NCBI GenBank assembly: GCA_020253445.1
Contig: JADCBP010000002.1
Span: forward strand, 1 to 64,000
Reading direction: 5' to 3'
DNA from: Methylobacterium sp.
GTDB lineage: Bacteria; Pseudomonadota; Alphaproteobacteria; Rhizobiales; Beijerinckiaceae
Length of the DNA: 64,000 nucleotides
The first letter of the stretch is position 1, and each line of letters starts with the position of its first letter. Position numbers and translations under genes: made by a program. Under the pieces are notes generated by a model. It was not told the DNA's origin. It saw only the letters and a list, made by a program, of their open reading frames with translations, and did no database searches. Positions 49,517 through 58,522 of this stretch are shown piece after piece.

Positions 49517-50796
49517 GCGAAGCGCCGGCTACACCGTCTGCGCCACCTTCGCTCGCTGAACTCTTCCGCGTCTTCTTCCAGATCGGCTGCATTTCCTTCG
49601 GGGGGGCCGCCGGGCAGATCGCGCTCATGCACCGCATGCTCGTGGATGAGCGGAAATGGATCGAGGAGCGCGATTTCGTTTCGGGCCTCAATTTCTGCAC
49701 CCTTTTGCCGGGCCCGGAGGCGCAGCAGCTCGCGACCTATATCGGCTGGCGTCTGCATGGTCTTGCAGGCGGAACGATGGCCGGCCTGCTTTTCGTGCTG
49801 CCGGGCGCGGCGCTCATTCTTCTCCTCGCGCAGCTCTATGCCTGGGGCGCGAATCTGCCCTCCGTGCAGGCGGCGCTTCTCGGCGTGAAGGCAGCGGTGA
49901 TCGCCATCCTGATCGAGGCGGTGCTGAAGATCGGCAGGCGCGCGCTGGGCGCGAACGCCTTCCGTATGGTGGCTCTGGTCGCCTTCCTCGCGATGATGGC
50001 CTTCGCCGTGCCCTTTCCGGTCGTGATCCTGGGCGCGGCGCTCGCCGGCCTCTGGATCGGCGTGCCGCCTCCGCCCGCGACAGCCGCCGCGACCGCGCCG
50101 ATCCGGCTTCCCTGGCGTGCAGCGTTCCTCTGTCTCGCGCTGTGGTGGATGCCGGTTCTGTTGGCGGCGCTTGTGATGGGGCCGGGGCATCTGCTGGTGG
50201 AGGTGGGCCTGTTCTTCTCGAAGCTCGCGGTCATCACCTTTGGCGGGGCCTATGCTCTGCTGGCCTATCTCTCCGAAGAGGCTGTGTCGCGCGGCTGGGT
50301 GTCGCCCACGCAGATGCTCGATGCCCTGGGTTTCGCTGAAACCACCCCCGGCCCGACCATCCTCGTCAACCCCTTCGTGGCCTTCCTTGCCGGCTGGCAG
50401 AAGGAGGGGAGCGCGATCATCGCCTGGCTCGCGGGCCTGATGGCCCTGTGGACGACCTTCGCGCCGTCCTTCCTGTGGATCTTCGTCGGGTCGCCCTCGC
50501 TCGATCGCGTGAATGCAAACCGGGCCTTGCGCTCGGCGCTTGCGGGCATCAGCGCGGCAGTGGTGGGAATCATCGCGACGGTGGGTGCGAAATTCGCGAT
50601 CCTCGTGCTGTTCCCGCAAGCGAAGACATTTGTTTTCGGGCCGATCCAGCTTCTGGCCCCCGCCGGTTCGCCGGACATCAAGGCGATGCTGCTCGCGGCC
50701 CTGGCCCTGGCACTGAGTTTTCTCCTCCATTGGTCGATGCTGCGCATGCTCGGCATGGTCACGATTGCGGGATTGGCGCTGTTTTTCGTGGCTTAG
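49513..50796 (+). CDS. chrA: Chromate transporter ChrA (two-domain CHR family)
   Basis: A 427-residue CHR transporter with two homologous halves. The first half starts [21 protein letters not shown] and [20 protein letters not shown]; the second repeats it as [20 protein letters not shown] and [20 protein letters not shown]. These (S/T)FGG and PGP motifs are diagnostic. It exports or exchanges chromate, a sulfate-like anion; many homologues may have other anions as natural substrate. Translationally coupled to mgsA. Confidence 0.92.
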   Translation: MSEAPATPSAPPSLAELFRVFFQIGCISFGGAAGQIALMHRMLVDERKWIEERDFVSGLNFCTLLPGPEAQQLATYIGWRLHGLAGGTMAGLLFVLPGAALILLLAQLYAWGANLPSVQAALLGVKAAVIAILIEAVLKIGRRALGANAFRMVALVAFLAMMAFAVPFPVVILGAALAGLWIGVPPPPATAAATAPIRLPWRAAFLCLALWWMPVLLAALVMGPGHLLVEVGLFFSKLAVITFGGAYALLAYLSEEAVSRGWVSPTQMLDALGFAETTPGPTILVNPFVAFLAGWQKEGSAIIAWLAGLMALWTTFAPSFLWIFVGSPSLDRVNANRALRSALAGISAAVVGIIATVGAKFAILVLFPQAKTFVFGPIQLLAPAGSPDIKAMLLAALALALSFLLHWSMLRMLGMVTIAGLALFFVA

Positions 50797-50891
50797 CGGC
50801 GGATTTCTCGCCTGCGAGCCTCACTCTCGGTTGCGCGAAATCGCGTTTGGGACTATGGCGAGCCCTTCTGCAGGATGAAAAGGCGCGCTGA

Positions 50892-51176
50892 ATGGCGAAG
50901 GAAGAAGTGATCCAGTTCGAAGGGCTCGTGCTCGAGCTCCTGCCGGATGCCCGTTTCCGGGTGAAGCTCGATAGCGGGCACGAAATCATCGCCTACACGG
51001 CCGGCAAGATGAAGAAGAACCGGATCAAGACTCTCGCCGGGGACCGCGTGACGGTGGAGATGTCGCCCTACGATCTCGAGCGCGGGCGCCTGATCTTCCG
51101 CCACAAGGATGCGAATTCGGGCTTCACACCCGGTGGACCACCGCGTGGCAAGGGTCCCCCGCCCAAGCGCCGCTGA
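50892..51176 (+). CDS. infA: Translation initiation factor IF-1 homologue with extended tail
   Basis: A 94-residue S1/OB-fold protein, longer than the usual 72. [61 protein letters not shown] and RGRLIFRHK are classic IF-1 blocks. The extra C-terminal 20 residues are Gly/Pro/Lys-rich ([14 protein letters not shown]), a feature of the second, often stress-linked IF-1 in alphaproteobacteria. It binds the 30S A site during initiation. It stands alone between chrA and the lipoprotein hydrolase gene. Whether it is the main or accessory IF-1 is not decided by this window. Confidence 0.9.
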   Translation: MAKEEVIQFEGLVLELLPDARFRVKLDSGHEIIAYTAGKMKKNRIKTLAGDRVTVEMSPYDLERGRLIFRHKDANSGFTPGGPPRGKGPPPKRR

Positions 51177-51301
51177 GGCTTTCCGCAAGGGCTGAAGCCT
51201 TCTCGTCTGCCATGGGCGGGAAATCCTGCTTGCCTTGCGCTGCATGGCAGGCAACAAATCCGGGACTTCCCAACGAGGACCCCTTGGTGTTCGAACCCAG
51301 C

Positions 51302-52507
51302 ATGGCAGCCCCGAGCATGATGTGCATTTCGCGCAGCCCGCAACGCCTCTTCCTCGCGCTGTCTGTTCTGCTGGCGCTGGCCGCCTGCTCCTCACGCCCG
51401 GAGCCCGCCCTCACGATCATCGAGCCGAAACAAGGCTCCGCACAGACGATCCCGGTGGAGCTCTTCGCGGTGAGCATGCGCCGCCCCTCCGAGGACGAGC
51501 GCCTGCGATTCTCGGGCGAGCGGACGCTGGTGCCGCGCTTCGCCCGCGTGGTGATTTCCATTCCGAAGGATCGCCCGTCGGGCGAGATTCAGTGGCCGAA
51601 CGGTTCGACCGGCGACGCCGGCTCGCATTTCGGGGCGCGCGCCTTCGAAACTCTCGATCGTGATGCCTTCAAGGCGAGCATGGCTCGACATGTTTCATCG
51701 AAAAATGGCCGGCACGTGCTGGTTTTCGTCCACGGCTACAACACGCGCTTCGACGAGGCCACCTTCCGCCTCGCGCAGATCGTCCATGACAGCGGCGCGG
51801 ATGTGACGCCCGTGCTGTTCAGCTGGGCTTCCTGGGCGAGCCTTGGCGCCTATCCCTATGATCGGGAAAGCGCTGCCCTCGGTCGCGATGGGCTCGAGAC
51901 GCTGATCGAGAAGCTCTCGGCCGAACCGGGCGTGCGGCAGGTTTCGATCCTGGCGCATTCCATGGGTGGATGGCTGACCCTTGAAACCCTGAGGCAGATC
52001 GTCATCCGCCGTGGCACCCTGCCCGGCAAGGTCACGAATGTCATGCTGGCCGCGCCGGATATCGATATCGATGTCGCGCTGGCGCAGGGGAGCGTCATCC
52101 GGCAATCACGAAAGAAACCGCGGATGACCTTGTTCGTCTCCACCGACGACAGGGCGCTTTCGGCCGCACGCTGGCTATGGGGCAGCCGCGACCGGCTGGG
52201 CGCCATCAACCCCGCCAGGGAACCCTACAAGACCATGATCGAGAAATCCGGTGTGAAAGTCATCGACCTCTCGGATGTGTCGACCGGGGATTCGCTCAAG
52301 CACGCCAAGTTTGCCGCAAGCCCCGCCATCGTTCAGCTCATCGGGAAGCGGCTTGCCAGCGGACAGGACATCGGGACGGCACAAGGCGGAGCCAATCCGC
52401 TGACGGCCATCGTGCAAGGCACGACACGCGCAGCGGAAGCCGTGCTCACGGCACCCTTGCGCATTGGCGAGACGGCCGCGCCGCCGGGCAGCGCGCTTTC
52501 CGAGTAA
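51302..52507 (+). CDS. Alpha/beta-hydrolase lipoprotein (DUF900 family)
   Basis: About 401 residues. A lipoprotein signal ends in the lipobox LALAAC, so the mature protein is anchored by its acylated cysteine. The hydrolase domain shows the strand-loop FVHGYNTRFDEATFRLAQI and the nucleophile elbow LAHSMGGWLT (Ser), with ISIPKDRPSGEIQWP upstream, as in DUF900 proteins. The catalytic Asp is probably in VSTDDRALS. The start is uncertain: ATGs at 51302, 51317 and 51320 all give a workable signal, and a GAGG-preceded TTG/GTG at 51284/51287 is also possible. The substrate is unknown. Confidence 0.8.
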   Translation: MAAPSMMCISRSPQRLFLALSVLLALAACSSRPEPALTIIEPKQGSAQTIPVELFAVSMRRPSEDERLRFSGERTLVPRFARVVISIPKDRPSGEIQWPNGSTGDAGSHFGARAFETLDRDAFKASMARHVSSKNGRHVLVFVHGYNTRFDEATFRLAQIVHDSGADVTPVLFSWASWASLGAYPYDRESAALGRDGLETLIEKLSAEPGVRQVSILAHSMGGWLTLETLRQIVIRRGTLPGKVTNVMLAAPDIDIDVALAQGSVIRQSRKKPRMTLFVSTDDRALSAARWLWGSRDRLGAINPAREPYKTMIEKSGVKVIDLSDVSTGDSLKHAKFAASPAIVQLIGKRLASGQDIGTAQGGANPLTAIVQGTTRAAEAVLTAPLRIGETAAPPGSALSE

Positions 52508-52841
52508 AGGGCGATCCAGCACTGCCGCATCGATCAGCGTTGAGTTCGGAACGAGCAACGCCGTCATCGCCATGGCCATGCCCGATAGCGGTGTGGAGAC
52601 TCTGCGCTTGAGGAACTGGCCGCAAACTTCCCGCGCACGCTTTCGGCCATGCCGCGCACGGCATCGACTTCTCCGGAACCCCGATCGCCACCAGCCGCCG
52701 ATTGTATCGATTTCGATGGAACTCAGCCTCGCGCGACGCCGCAACCGGCTGAACCGAAAAGCAGCAAACCCTTGCCCGGGTGCCGGAGGCCTGATTGCCG
52801 AGGCGATGATTCTGCCCTCCGATCAGGACCCCGTTTGCGGC
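52508..52841. other. Gene-free interval with a possible Hsp70-like fragment
   Basis: No complete gene is apparent in these 334 bp. One plus-strand frame at about 52527-52605 reads ISVEFGTSNAVIAMA, strikingly like the N-terminal phosphate-1 loop of Hsp70/YegD proteins (G-(I/V)-D-F-G-T-(S/T)-N). The resemblance ends after about 20 residues, with no start codon context. It may be a short pseudogene fragment or coincidence. Confidence 0.35.
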
Positions 52842-53873
52842 TCAGTAGACGTTTCGATTGCGGAACAACTCTCCGACCGTGCGGAACAGAATGCGCAGGT
52901 CGAGCCAGAACGACCGGTTTCTGACATACCAGAGATCGTGCTGGACGCGCGAGACCATGAGGTCGAGTTCCGGGGTTTCGCCCCGGAAGCCATTGACCTG
53001 AGCCCAGCCTGTGAGGCCCGGTTTGACCGACCGGCGCAGGCTGTAGCCTTCGATGAGCCACTCATAATGGTCATCATGGGCCATGGCATGCGGGCGCGGC
53101 CCCACCAGGGACATCTCGCCCTTCAGCACGTTGAAGAGCTGCGGCAGTTCGTCGAGGCTGGTGGCGCGCATGACGAATCCGACGCGCGTCACGCGATCAT
53201 CATGGCGCTGGGCCTGTCGAACATCAGAGCCGTTCTCCATCACGCGCATCGACCGGAACTTGAGGATCATGAACGGCCTTCCGTTCAACCCGCGCCGATG
53301 TTGCCGGAAGATCACGGGGCCGGAACTCTCGAGTCGGATCAACAGGGCCAGCAGCAGGAAGAGCGGTGCGAGGAAGACGATTGCCGAACAAGACAGCGCG
53401 ATGTCGAGCAGGCGCTTGGCGCCGTTTCCAGCCATCGGGACCGCCGCGCGCCTGGCGGCATCCTGCGGAACAGGATCATTCGCGGCGGCCGGAATGGTGA
53501 TCCGCTTCCGCGCGGAATGCAGCGAGGGTGGCTTGCCGCTATGCCGGGAGCGCAAGCCCCGATCACGCGGCGCGGGCTTCTTGGCCGAAGTCGCCATCAC
53601 CACAGAGGATGGTGCTTCCGGCCTCGGTTCCTCCCATGCAGCCATGGCGAAGGAGGGGTGCGGCTGGACCAGGGGAAAGAGCAGGGCAATGCCGGCAAAG
53701 GCCATAAGAAGGGGCCAGGGAACCGGCTGACCCATTTCCTGCCAGCCCCATGTGTCAGGCTGGGACAGAAGGGCCAGCGCCAATCCAGGAAGCACGGCTC
53801 CGAGAACAAGGGGAAGAGGCGCCCGGAAGATCGAAATCTGCTTCAGTTTTGTGAAAAAAGCTCTTGTTGTCAA
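52842..53873 (-). CDS. Bacterial sugar transferase (polyprenyl-phosphate glycosyl-1-phosphate transferase)
   Basis: About 343 residues from a TTG at 53873 preceded by GGGAG; no ATG fits, and the longer frame adds an unlikely leader. The N-terminal half has two hydrophobic helices (LPLVLGAVLPGLALALL, PLLMAFAGIALLFPLV) and a proline/basic linker. The C-terminal catalytic domain is the classic family: KRLLDIALSCSAIVFLAPLF, FRQHRRGLNGRPFMILKFRS, SLDELPQLFNVLKGEMSLVG with GPRP, and KPGLTGWAQVNG. It transfers the first sugar-phosphate to undecaprenyl phosphate for exopolysaccharide or O-antigen. No glycan cluster surrounds it, so it is an orphan initiator. Confidence 0.88.
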   Translation of the reverse strand: MTTRAFFTKLKQISIFRAPLPLVLGAVLPGLALALLSQPDTWGWQEMGQPVPWPLLMAFAGIALLFPLVQPHPSFAMAAWEEPRPEAPSSVVMATSAKKPAPRDRGLRSRHSGKPPSLHSARKRITIPAAANDPVPQDAARRAAVPMAGNGAKRLLDIALSCSAIVFLAPLFLLLALLIRLESSGPVIFRQHRRGLNGRPFMILKFRSMRVMENGSDVRQAQRHDDRVTRVGFVMRATSLDELPQLFNVLKGEMSLVGPRPHAMAHDDHYEWLIEGYSLRRSVKPGLTGWAQVNGFRGETPELDLMVSRVQHDLWYVRNRSFWLDLRILFRTVGELFRNRNVY

Positions 53874-54081
53874 AACATTGATCTCCCTGTCACGCTGCTG
53901 TCGCGGGAAGAGCGAGTGGCGCCGCTGACGCGGAAGCCGTGCTTCCTGCACGACGCGGAGGCGGCAAGATCAATGCCAGCCGGCGAGGCATGCGGGCCGC
54001 AAGCCCGGGGCAGTCGAAAGGGAAAGGCCGGCAAGAGTTCCCAAGGAACCAAAATTCAGGCGAAAGGCACGCCGGGCCGCC

Positions 54082-54297
54082 TCACGGGCGGGCAGCCGCA
54101 TCATCCGCCGTTGGCGCGATCCGGGGCGAAACAAGGCCCGTCAGGGTCTTGAGCACCATGCCGGCGATGATCAGCATCGGGACGCCATAACCGGCCAGCA
54201 GCATGATGAGCAGGATGTTGTCGGCACCCAGGATGTAGGCGAGGAGGCCGCTCAAGGCTGCGGAGACATTCGCGATCAATGCCAACCCGATGATCAT
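54082..54297 (-). CDS. Small two-helix membrane protein
   Basis: A 71-residue protein. An ideal GGAGG lies seven bases before the ATG. Helix 1 is LALIANVSAALSGLLAYIL, helix 2 IMLLAGYGVPMLIIAGMVL, followed by a short polar tail. No family recognised. It is transcribed toward the sugar transferase gene and could be its partner; that is only positional. Confidence 0.6.
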   Translation of the reverse strand: MIIGLALIANVSAALSGLLAYILGADNILLIMLLAGYGVPMLIIAGMVLKTLTGLVSPRIAPTADDAAARP

Positions 54298-54496
54298 GCT
54301 GGAGCCTCCGTTGGTGCGACACCAGACGCAGTGAGCAGCGCCAACCCATTCATCTAAGGGGCGAATTCTTAAATTTTCACTCATTCCGCATGTGCCGTTT
54401 TCTGCAGGGGCCGCCCGAAGAGATAGCCCGGCCGGCGAGGTCGCCGATCGCGGTTTCCAGCATGAGGAACCTGCGGCTCGGCTCTTGCGGATCGGG

Positions 54497-54730
54497 TTAG
54501 AAATCCGGCTTGCGGATGACACGCTCGATCTCGCCAGGCTGCGCGGTGATGCGGTCGAGAAGCGCCTTGCGCTGCGGCGACGAGTTCACGAAACTGCCGA
54601 AAACACCGGCCTGCCAGGTGCGCAGGCGCAAGAACATGATGTCGAGCGCGCGTTCGATCCCGGTCTCATGCACCGGCCTTATGCGGCAGGCCGGCCCCCG
54701 ACCACGAAAAATGCATGTCTGAATTGGCAT
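54497..54730 (-). CDS. Unrecognised small ORF (possible gene remnant)
   Basis: A 77-residue frame. The C-terminal two thirds are protein-like and well organised: ERALDIMFLRLRTWQAG, GSFVNSSPQRKALLDRI and TAQPGEIERVIRKPDF. The N-terminal part (MPIQTCIFRGRGPACRIRP) is not, and no convincing Shine-Dalgarno is present. It could be a real short protein starting at an internal codon or the 3' end of a lost gene. I recognise no family. It lies immediately upstream (on the minus strand) of the small membrane protein and beside the dense palindrome cluster. Confidence 0.3.
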   Translation of the reverse strand: MPIQTCIFRGRGPACRIRPVHETGIERALDIMFLRLRTWQAGVFGSFVNSSPQRKALLDRITAQPGEIERVIRKPDF

Positions 54731-54812
54731 CAAACGGCTTTGCTGTCCTTTCTTCATGCCGGCGGAGATGACCACTCCCGATCCCGGCTTGGGAAAGCCC
54801 GCCATCATGTCC

Positions 54813-55027
54813 AGAGCATTTTCAAGCGAAGTGGGAACCGGTTCGCGCAAAGAAAATGCGATCAAGAAAAGAGAGGGGCATTTTCCGACCAGGTGGATAC
54901 CGGTTGGTCGAAGAAAATGCTCTAGAGCGCAAACCGATCTGACAGAATCAGATCTGGCGCTCTATCTTCTTGTTTTCGCATCCGCTTTTTCCGCCAACCG
55001 GTATCCACTTGGCGGGCGGATGCTCTA
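54813..55027. repeat. Cluster of palindromic repeats, types A and B
   Basis: Four elements back to back. 54813-54860 is a full type A copy in inverted orientation (AGAGCATTTTCAAGCGAAGT ... GAAAATGC). 54875-54922 is a diverged type A (GCATTTTCCGACCAGG ... GAAAATGCTCT). 54924-54963 is type B (AGAGCGC ... GCGCTCT around GATCTGACAGAATCAGATC). 54978-55027 is a third, diverged A-like copy (CGCATCCGCTTTTTCC ... GGCGGATGCTCTAG). CTAGA links the units. The cluster ends 52 bp before the phosphatidyltransferase start. The region 54298-54812 holds only the weak ORF described separately. Confidence 0.8.
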
Positions 55028-55078
55028 GATTGAGACAAATGTGATTTGGTGCGGCCGATTTCCGGGAGCGGAGCGAAG

Positions 55079-55681
55079 GTGTTCGACGCAAGTTTGGCCC
55101 CGCTGGCCACGCGCCTGCTCGCGCCTGCGGCGCATTGGCTTGATCGCCGCGGCTTGAGCGCCGATCAGGTGACGCTGACCGGTTTCGGAATCGGACTTCT
55201 CGCCGTTCCGCTTCTGGCCATCGGCGAGTTCGGCTGGGCACTCGCTGCCATCCTCGTGAACCGGGTTGCCGATGGGCTGGATGGTACGCTCGCGCGCCTG
55301 CAAGGACCCACCAGCCGGGGTGCCTTTCTTGATATCGCGCTGGATTTCGCCTTCTACGCGCTGGTTGTGCTGGGCTTCGCGCTGGCTGACCCGGCACGGA
55401 ACGCGCTGCCTGCCGCCGTGTTGCTCGCGGCTTTCATCGGGACGGGATCATCCTTTCTCGCTTTCTCGGTGATTGCCGAGCGCAAGGGGCTGGTTTCGAC
55501 GGATTTCACCGGCAAGGGCATCTTCTATCTCGGCGGGCTTGCGGAAGGCGCGGAAACCATCGCGTTCTTCCTGCTGGCAGGCCTCTGGCCGCAAGCCTTC
55601 CCCTGGCTGGCCTATGGCTTCGCCTTCGCCTGTATGCTGACCACGCTCTCCCGCTGGCGGGAAGGCTATCGCCGCTTTTGA
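55079..55681 (+). CDS. CDP-alcohol phosphatidyltransferase family protein
   Basis: A 200-residue membrane enzyme. The catalytic CDP-OH motif D-x2-D-G-x2-A-R-x8-G-x3-D-x3-D is intact: DGLDGTLARLQGP then SRGAFLDIALD. About six helices follow. It makes a phospholipid (phosphatidylglycerol-, inositol- or choline-like) from a CDP-linked donor and an alcohol. The GTG at 55079 with GGAG nearby is the best start; no ATG is available. It is convergent with the truncated nar genes, whose open frame runs antisense through its 3' half. Confidence 0.85.
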   Translation: MFDASLAPLATRLLAPAAHWLDRRGLSADQVTLTGFGIGLLAVPLLAIGEFGWALAAILVNRVADGLDGTLARLQGPTSRGAFLDIALDFAFYALVVLGFALADPARNALPAAVLLAAFIGTGSSFLAFSVIAERKGLVSTDFTGKGIFYLGGLAEGAETIAFFLLAGLWPQAFPWLAYGFAFACMLTTLSRWREGYRRF

Positions 55682-55699
55682 CGAGGCTTCACGTCTGCA

Positions 55700-56749
55700 C
55701 GCGTTGCCGCATGGTAGCCGGGCATTCTCGACCAGCGGCGAGGCGGCGAGGCGGCGCACCTGTCGCAGCTTCGCGGCGAGGCTGTCGACGCCACAATTCC
55801 CGGAAACGGCGCCGGGGCCGAAGAGCACTTCCTCTTCTTCCCAGGCTGCATCGAGGGCCGCGAGATCATCCGGCTCGGGGTCGGGCTCGGAGGCGACGCT
55901 CGCGGCCTCCCCGATGCGGTCGGCATCATAGAGCATCACGCCAAGATAGCGGATGCGCCCGACGCAGGTTTCGGAGCAGACCGTGGGCTGGCCCGCCTCG
56001 ATGCGCGGATAGCAAAAGATGCACTTCTCGCTCTTCCCGCTCGACCAGTTGAAATAGATCTTCTTGTAGGGGCAGCCGGAGACGCACATGCGCCAGCCGC
56101 GGCACTTGTCCTGATCGATCAGGACGATGCCGTCCTCCTCACGCTTGTAGATCGCGCCCGAGGGGCAGGAGGCGACGCAGGTGGGGTTGAGGCAATGCTC
56201 ACAGAGCCTTGGCAGATACATCATGAAGGTATTTTCGAACTGCCCGTAGATCTCCTTCTGCACGCCCTCGAAATTCGCATCCTTCGAACGCTTGGCGAAT
56301 TCGCCGCCGAGGATTTCCTCCCAGTTCGGGCCCCAGTTGATCTTCTCCATCCGCTCGCCGGTGATGAGCGAGCGCGGGCGCGCCGTGGGGAAGGCCTCAA
56401 GCTCCGGCGCCTTCTGCAGGTGCTCGTAATCGAAGGTGAAGGGCTCGTAGTAATCGTCGATTTCCGGCATGTCCGGATTGGCGAAAATATTCGCCAGCAC
56501 GCGCCACTTGCCGCCGATGCGCGGCTCGATCTTGCCGTTTTTCTTGCGGGTCCAGCCGCCTTTCCAGTGCTTCTGGTTTTCCCAATCCTTGGGGTAGCCG
56601 ATCCCCGGCTTGGTCTCGACATTGTTGAACCAAGCGTATTCCATGCCTTCCCGGTTGGTCCAGACGTTCTTGCATGTCACCGAGCAGGTGTGACAGCCGA
56701 TGCACTTGTCGAGGTTGAGCACCATCGCGATCTGCGCGCGGATTTTCAT
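55700..56749 (-). pseudogene. narH: Nitrate reductase beta subunit (narH), truncated and fused to a probable narJ tail
   Basis: Residues 1-285 are clearly NarH: MKIRAQIAMVLNLDKCIGCH plus all four cysteine groups (Cys16-26, 183-195, 216/222/226 with Trp219 of the 3Fe-4S site, 243-262), matching E. coli numbering almost exactly. After RIRYLGVMLYDADRIGEAAS the sequence leaves NarH, which normally continues for about 220 residues. It reads instead PDDLAALDAAWEEEEVLFGP and a later NCG segment, resembling the C-terminus of the chaperone NarJ. An in-frame deletion from mid-narH into narJ is the simplest explanation. The open frame then continues antisense into the phosphatidyltransferase gene (to 55448). 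No narI follows. Non-functional as a reductase subunit. Confidence 0.85.
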
Positions 56750-56761
56750 GGTTTCGTCTCC

Positions 56762-58444
56762 TTATTCGGCAGCCGTGGCGGCGGGATCGCGATAGGGACG
56801 CTCCAGCCAGTCGACATTCTTAATCTTGCGGATGACGACAAACTCGTCGCGATTGGTGCCAATCGTGCCGTAATAATTGAAATCATAGGCGAATTGGACA
56901 TATCCACCAATCATGTGGGTCGGCTTGAGAACGGCGCGTGTCACCGAGTTATGGATGCCGCCGCGCTGCCCGGTCATCTCCGAGCCAGGCACGTTCACGA
57001 TCTTCTCCTGCGCGTGGTACATGAAGAGGGTTCCCTCCTTCATGCGTTGCGACACCACCGCGCGGGCCACCAGAGCCCCGTTGGAATTGAAGGCTTCCAC
57101 CCAGTCGTTATCGACGATGCCCGCCTTCTTCGCATCGGTCTCGGAAAGCCAGACGATCGGCCCGCCGCGGCTGAGCGTGAGCATCAGCAGGTTGTCGGTA
57201 TAGGTGGAATGGATGCCCCATTTCTGGTGCGGGGTGATGAAGTTCAGGACGATCTCCGTCTCGCCATTGGGCCTGCTGCCCCTCACAGGGTGGATCGTCT
57301 TGAGATCAATCGGCGGACGATAGCTGCACAGGCTCTCGCCGAAGGCACGCATCCAGAGATGGTCCTGGTAGAGTTGCTGGCGGCCGGTGAGCGTGCGCCA
57401 CGGAATGAGCTCATGCACATTCGTGTAACTTGCATTGTAGCAAACCTTCTCGCTTTCGAGCCCGGACCAGGTTGGCGCCAAGATGATCTTGCGCGGCTGC
57501 GCCACGACATCGCGGAAGCGGATCTTCTCGTCTTCCTTCGGCAGAGCCAGATGGGCATGTTCGCGGCCCGTGGTTTTCGCGAGCGCCTCCCACGCCTTCA
57601 CGGCCACTTCGCCATTCGTCTCCGGCGCCATCATCAGGATGACTTCCGTGGCGTCGATATCCGAGACGATGCGGGCGAGGCCCTTGTTCGCGCCCTCGGC
57701 ATGCACGCCATTCAGCGCCTTGAGGTGCTCCACCTCATGCCCGGTCTTCCAGGTCATGCCCTTGATGCCGTTGCCGACATTCTCCATCAGCGGGCCGAGC
57801 GCGGTGAAACGCTCGTAGGTGTGGGGGTAATCGCGCATCACCGGCGTCACCACCGGCATGGTCTTGCCGGGGATTGGCTCACATTCGCCGCTCTTCCAGT
57901 CCTTGGGTTCGAAGGCCTGCGCGACTTCCATCGCAGTATCGTGCTTGATGGGGTTCAGCACGATGTCGGTCTCTTCGCCCAGCACTTCCGGTGAGACGCG
58001 GGAGAAGGCCCTGGCGATGCCCTTGTAGATCTCCCAATCCGATTTCGCTTCCCAGGCCGGGTCCACTGCGCTAGAGAGCGGATGGATGAAGGGGTGAATG
58101 TCGGAGGTGTTGAGGTCGTTCTTCTCATACCAGGTGGCCGTGGGCAGCACGATATCCGAGTAGACGCAGGTGTTGGACATGCGGAAATCGAGCGTCACCA
58201 GCAGGTCGAGCTTGCCTTCGGGCGCATTCTCGACCCAGTTCACCTCTTTCGTGCCCGCGGCCTGGGCCGAGCCAAGATCCCGCCCCAGCACGCCGTGGCT
58301 GGTGCCCAGCAGGTGCTTCAGGAAGTATTCGTGCCCCTTGCCGGACGAGCCGAGCAGGTTGGAGCGCCAGACGGACATGTTGCGCGGCCAGTTTTTCGGA
58401 TTGTCCGGGTCCTCCCAGGCGAAGCGGAGCTCGCCGCTCTTCAA
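56762..58444 (-). pseudogene. narG: Nitrate reductase alpha subunit (narG), lacking the 5' half
   Basis: The open frame encodes only the C-terminal 560 residues of about 1,240. It starts within the NarG text ...KSGELRFAWEDPDNPKNWPR and continues through VWRSNLLGSSGKGHE, DIVLPTATWYEKNDLNTSD, HELIPWRTLTGRQQLYQDH, GGIHNSVTRAVLKPTHMIGG and NYYGTIGTNRDEFVV to a normal end. The missing half holds the FS0 iron-sulfur site and much of the Mo-bisMGD pocket including the molybdenum Asp ligand. In-frame homology extends a few codons upstream of 58444, to a stop near 58460, then ends abruptly at the foreign-looking DNA. The 12-bp spacing to narH is the original operon spacing. A deletion or insertion event removed the 5' half. 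Confidence 0.93.
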
Positions 58445-58522
58445 CCCTTTCGCGCCGGCTCATTCTGACAGTGGCGGCTAGCGCCATAACAGATGCACAT
58501 ATAGGCCGTTTGGAGCAAAATC

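Noticed and set aside
55448-55699. C-terminal 80 codons of the narH open frame as a real protein domain
   Set aside because: They are exactly antisense to the 3' half of the CDP-alcohol phosphatidyltransferase gene; the open frame continues only because of G+C-rich codon phasing.
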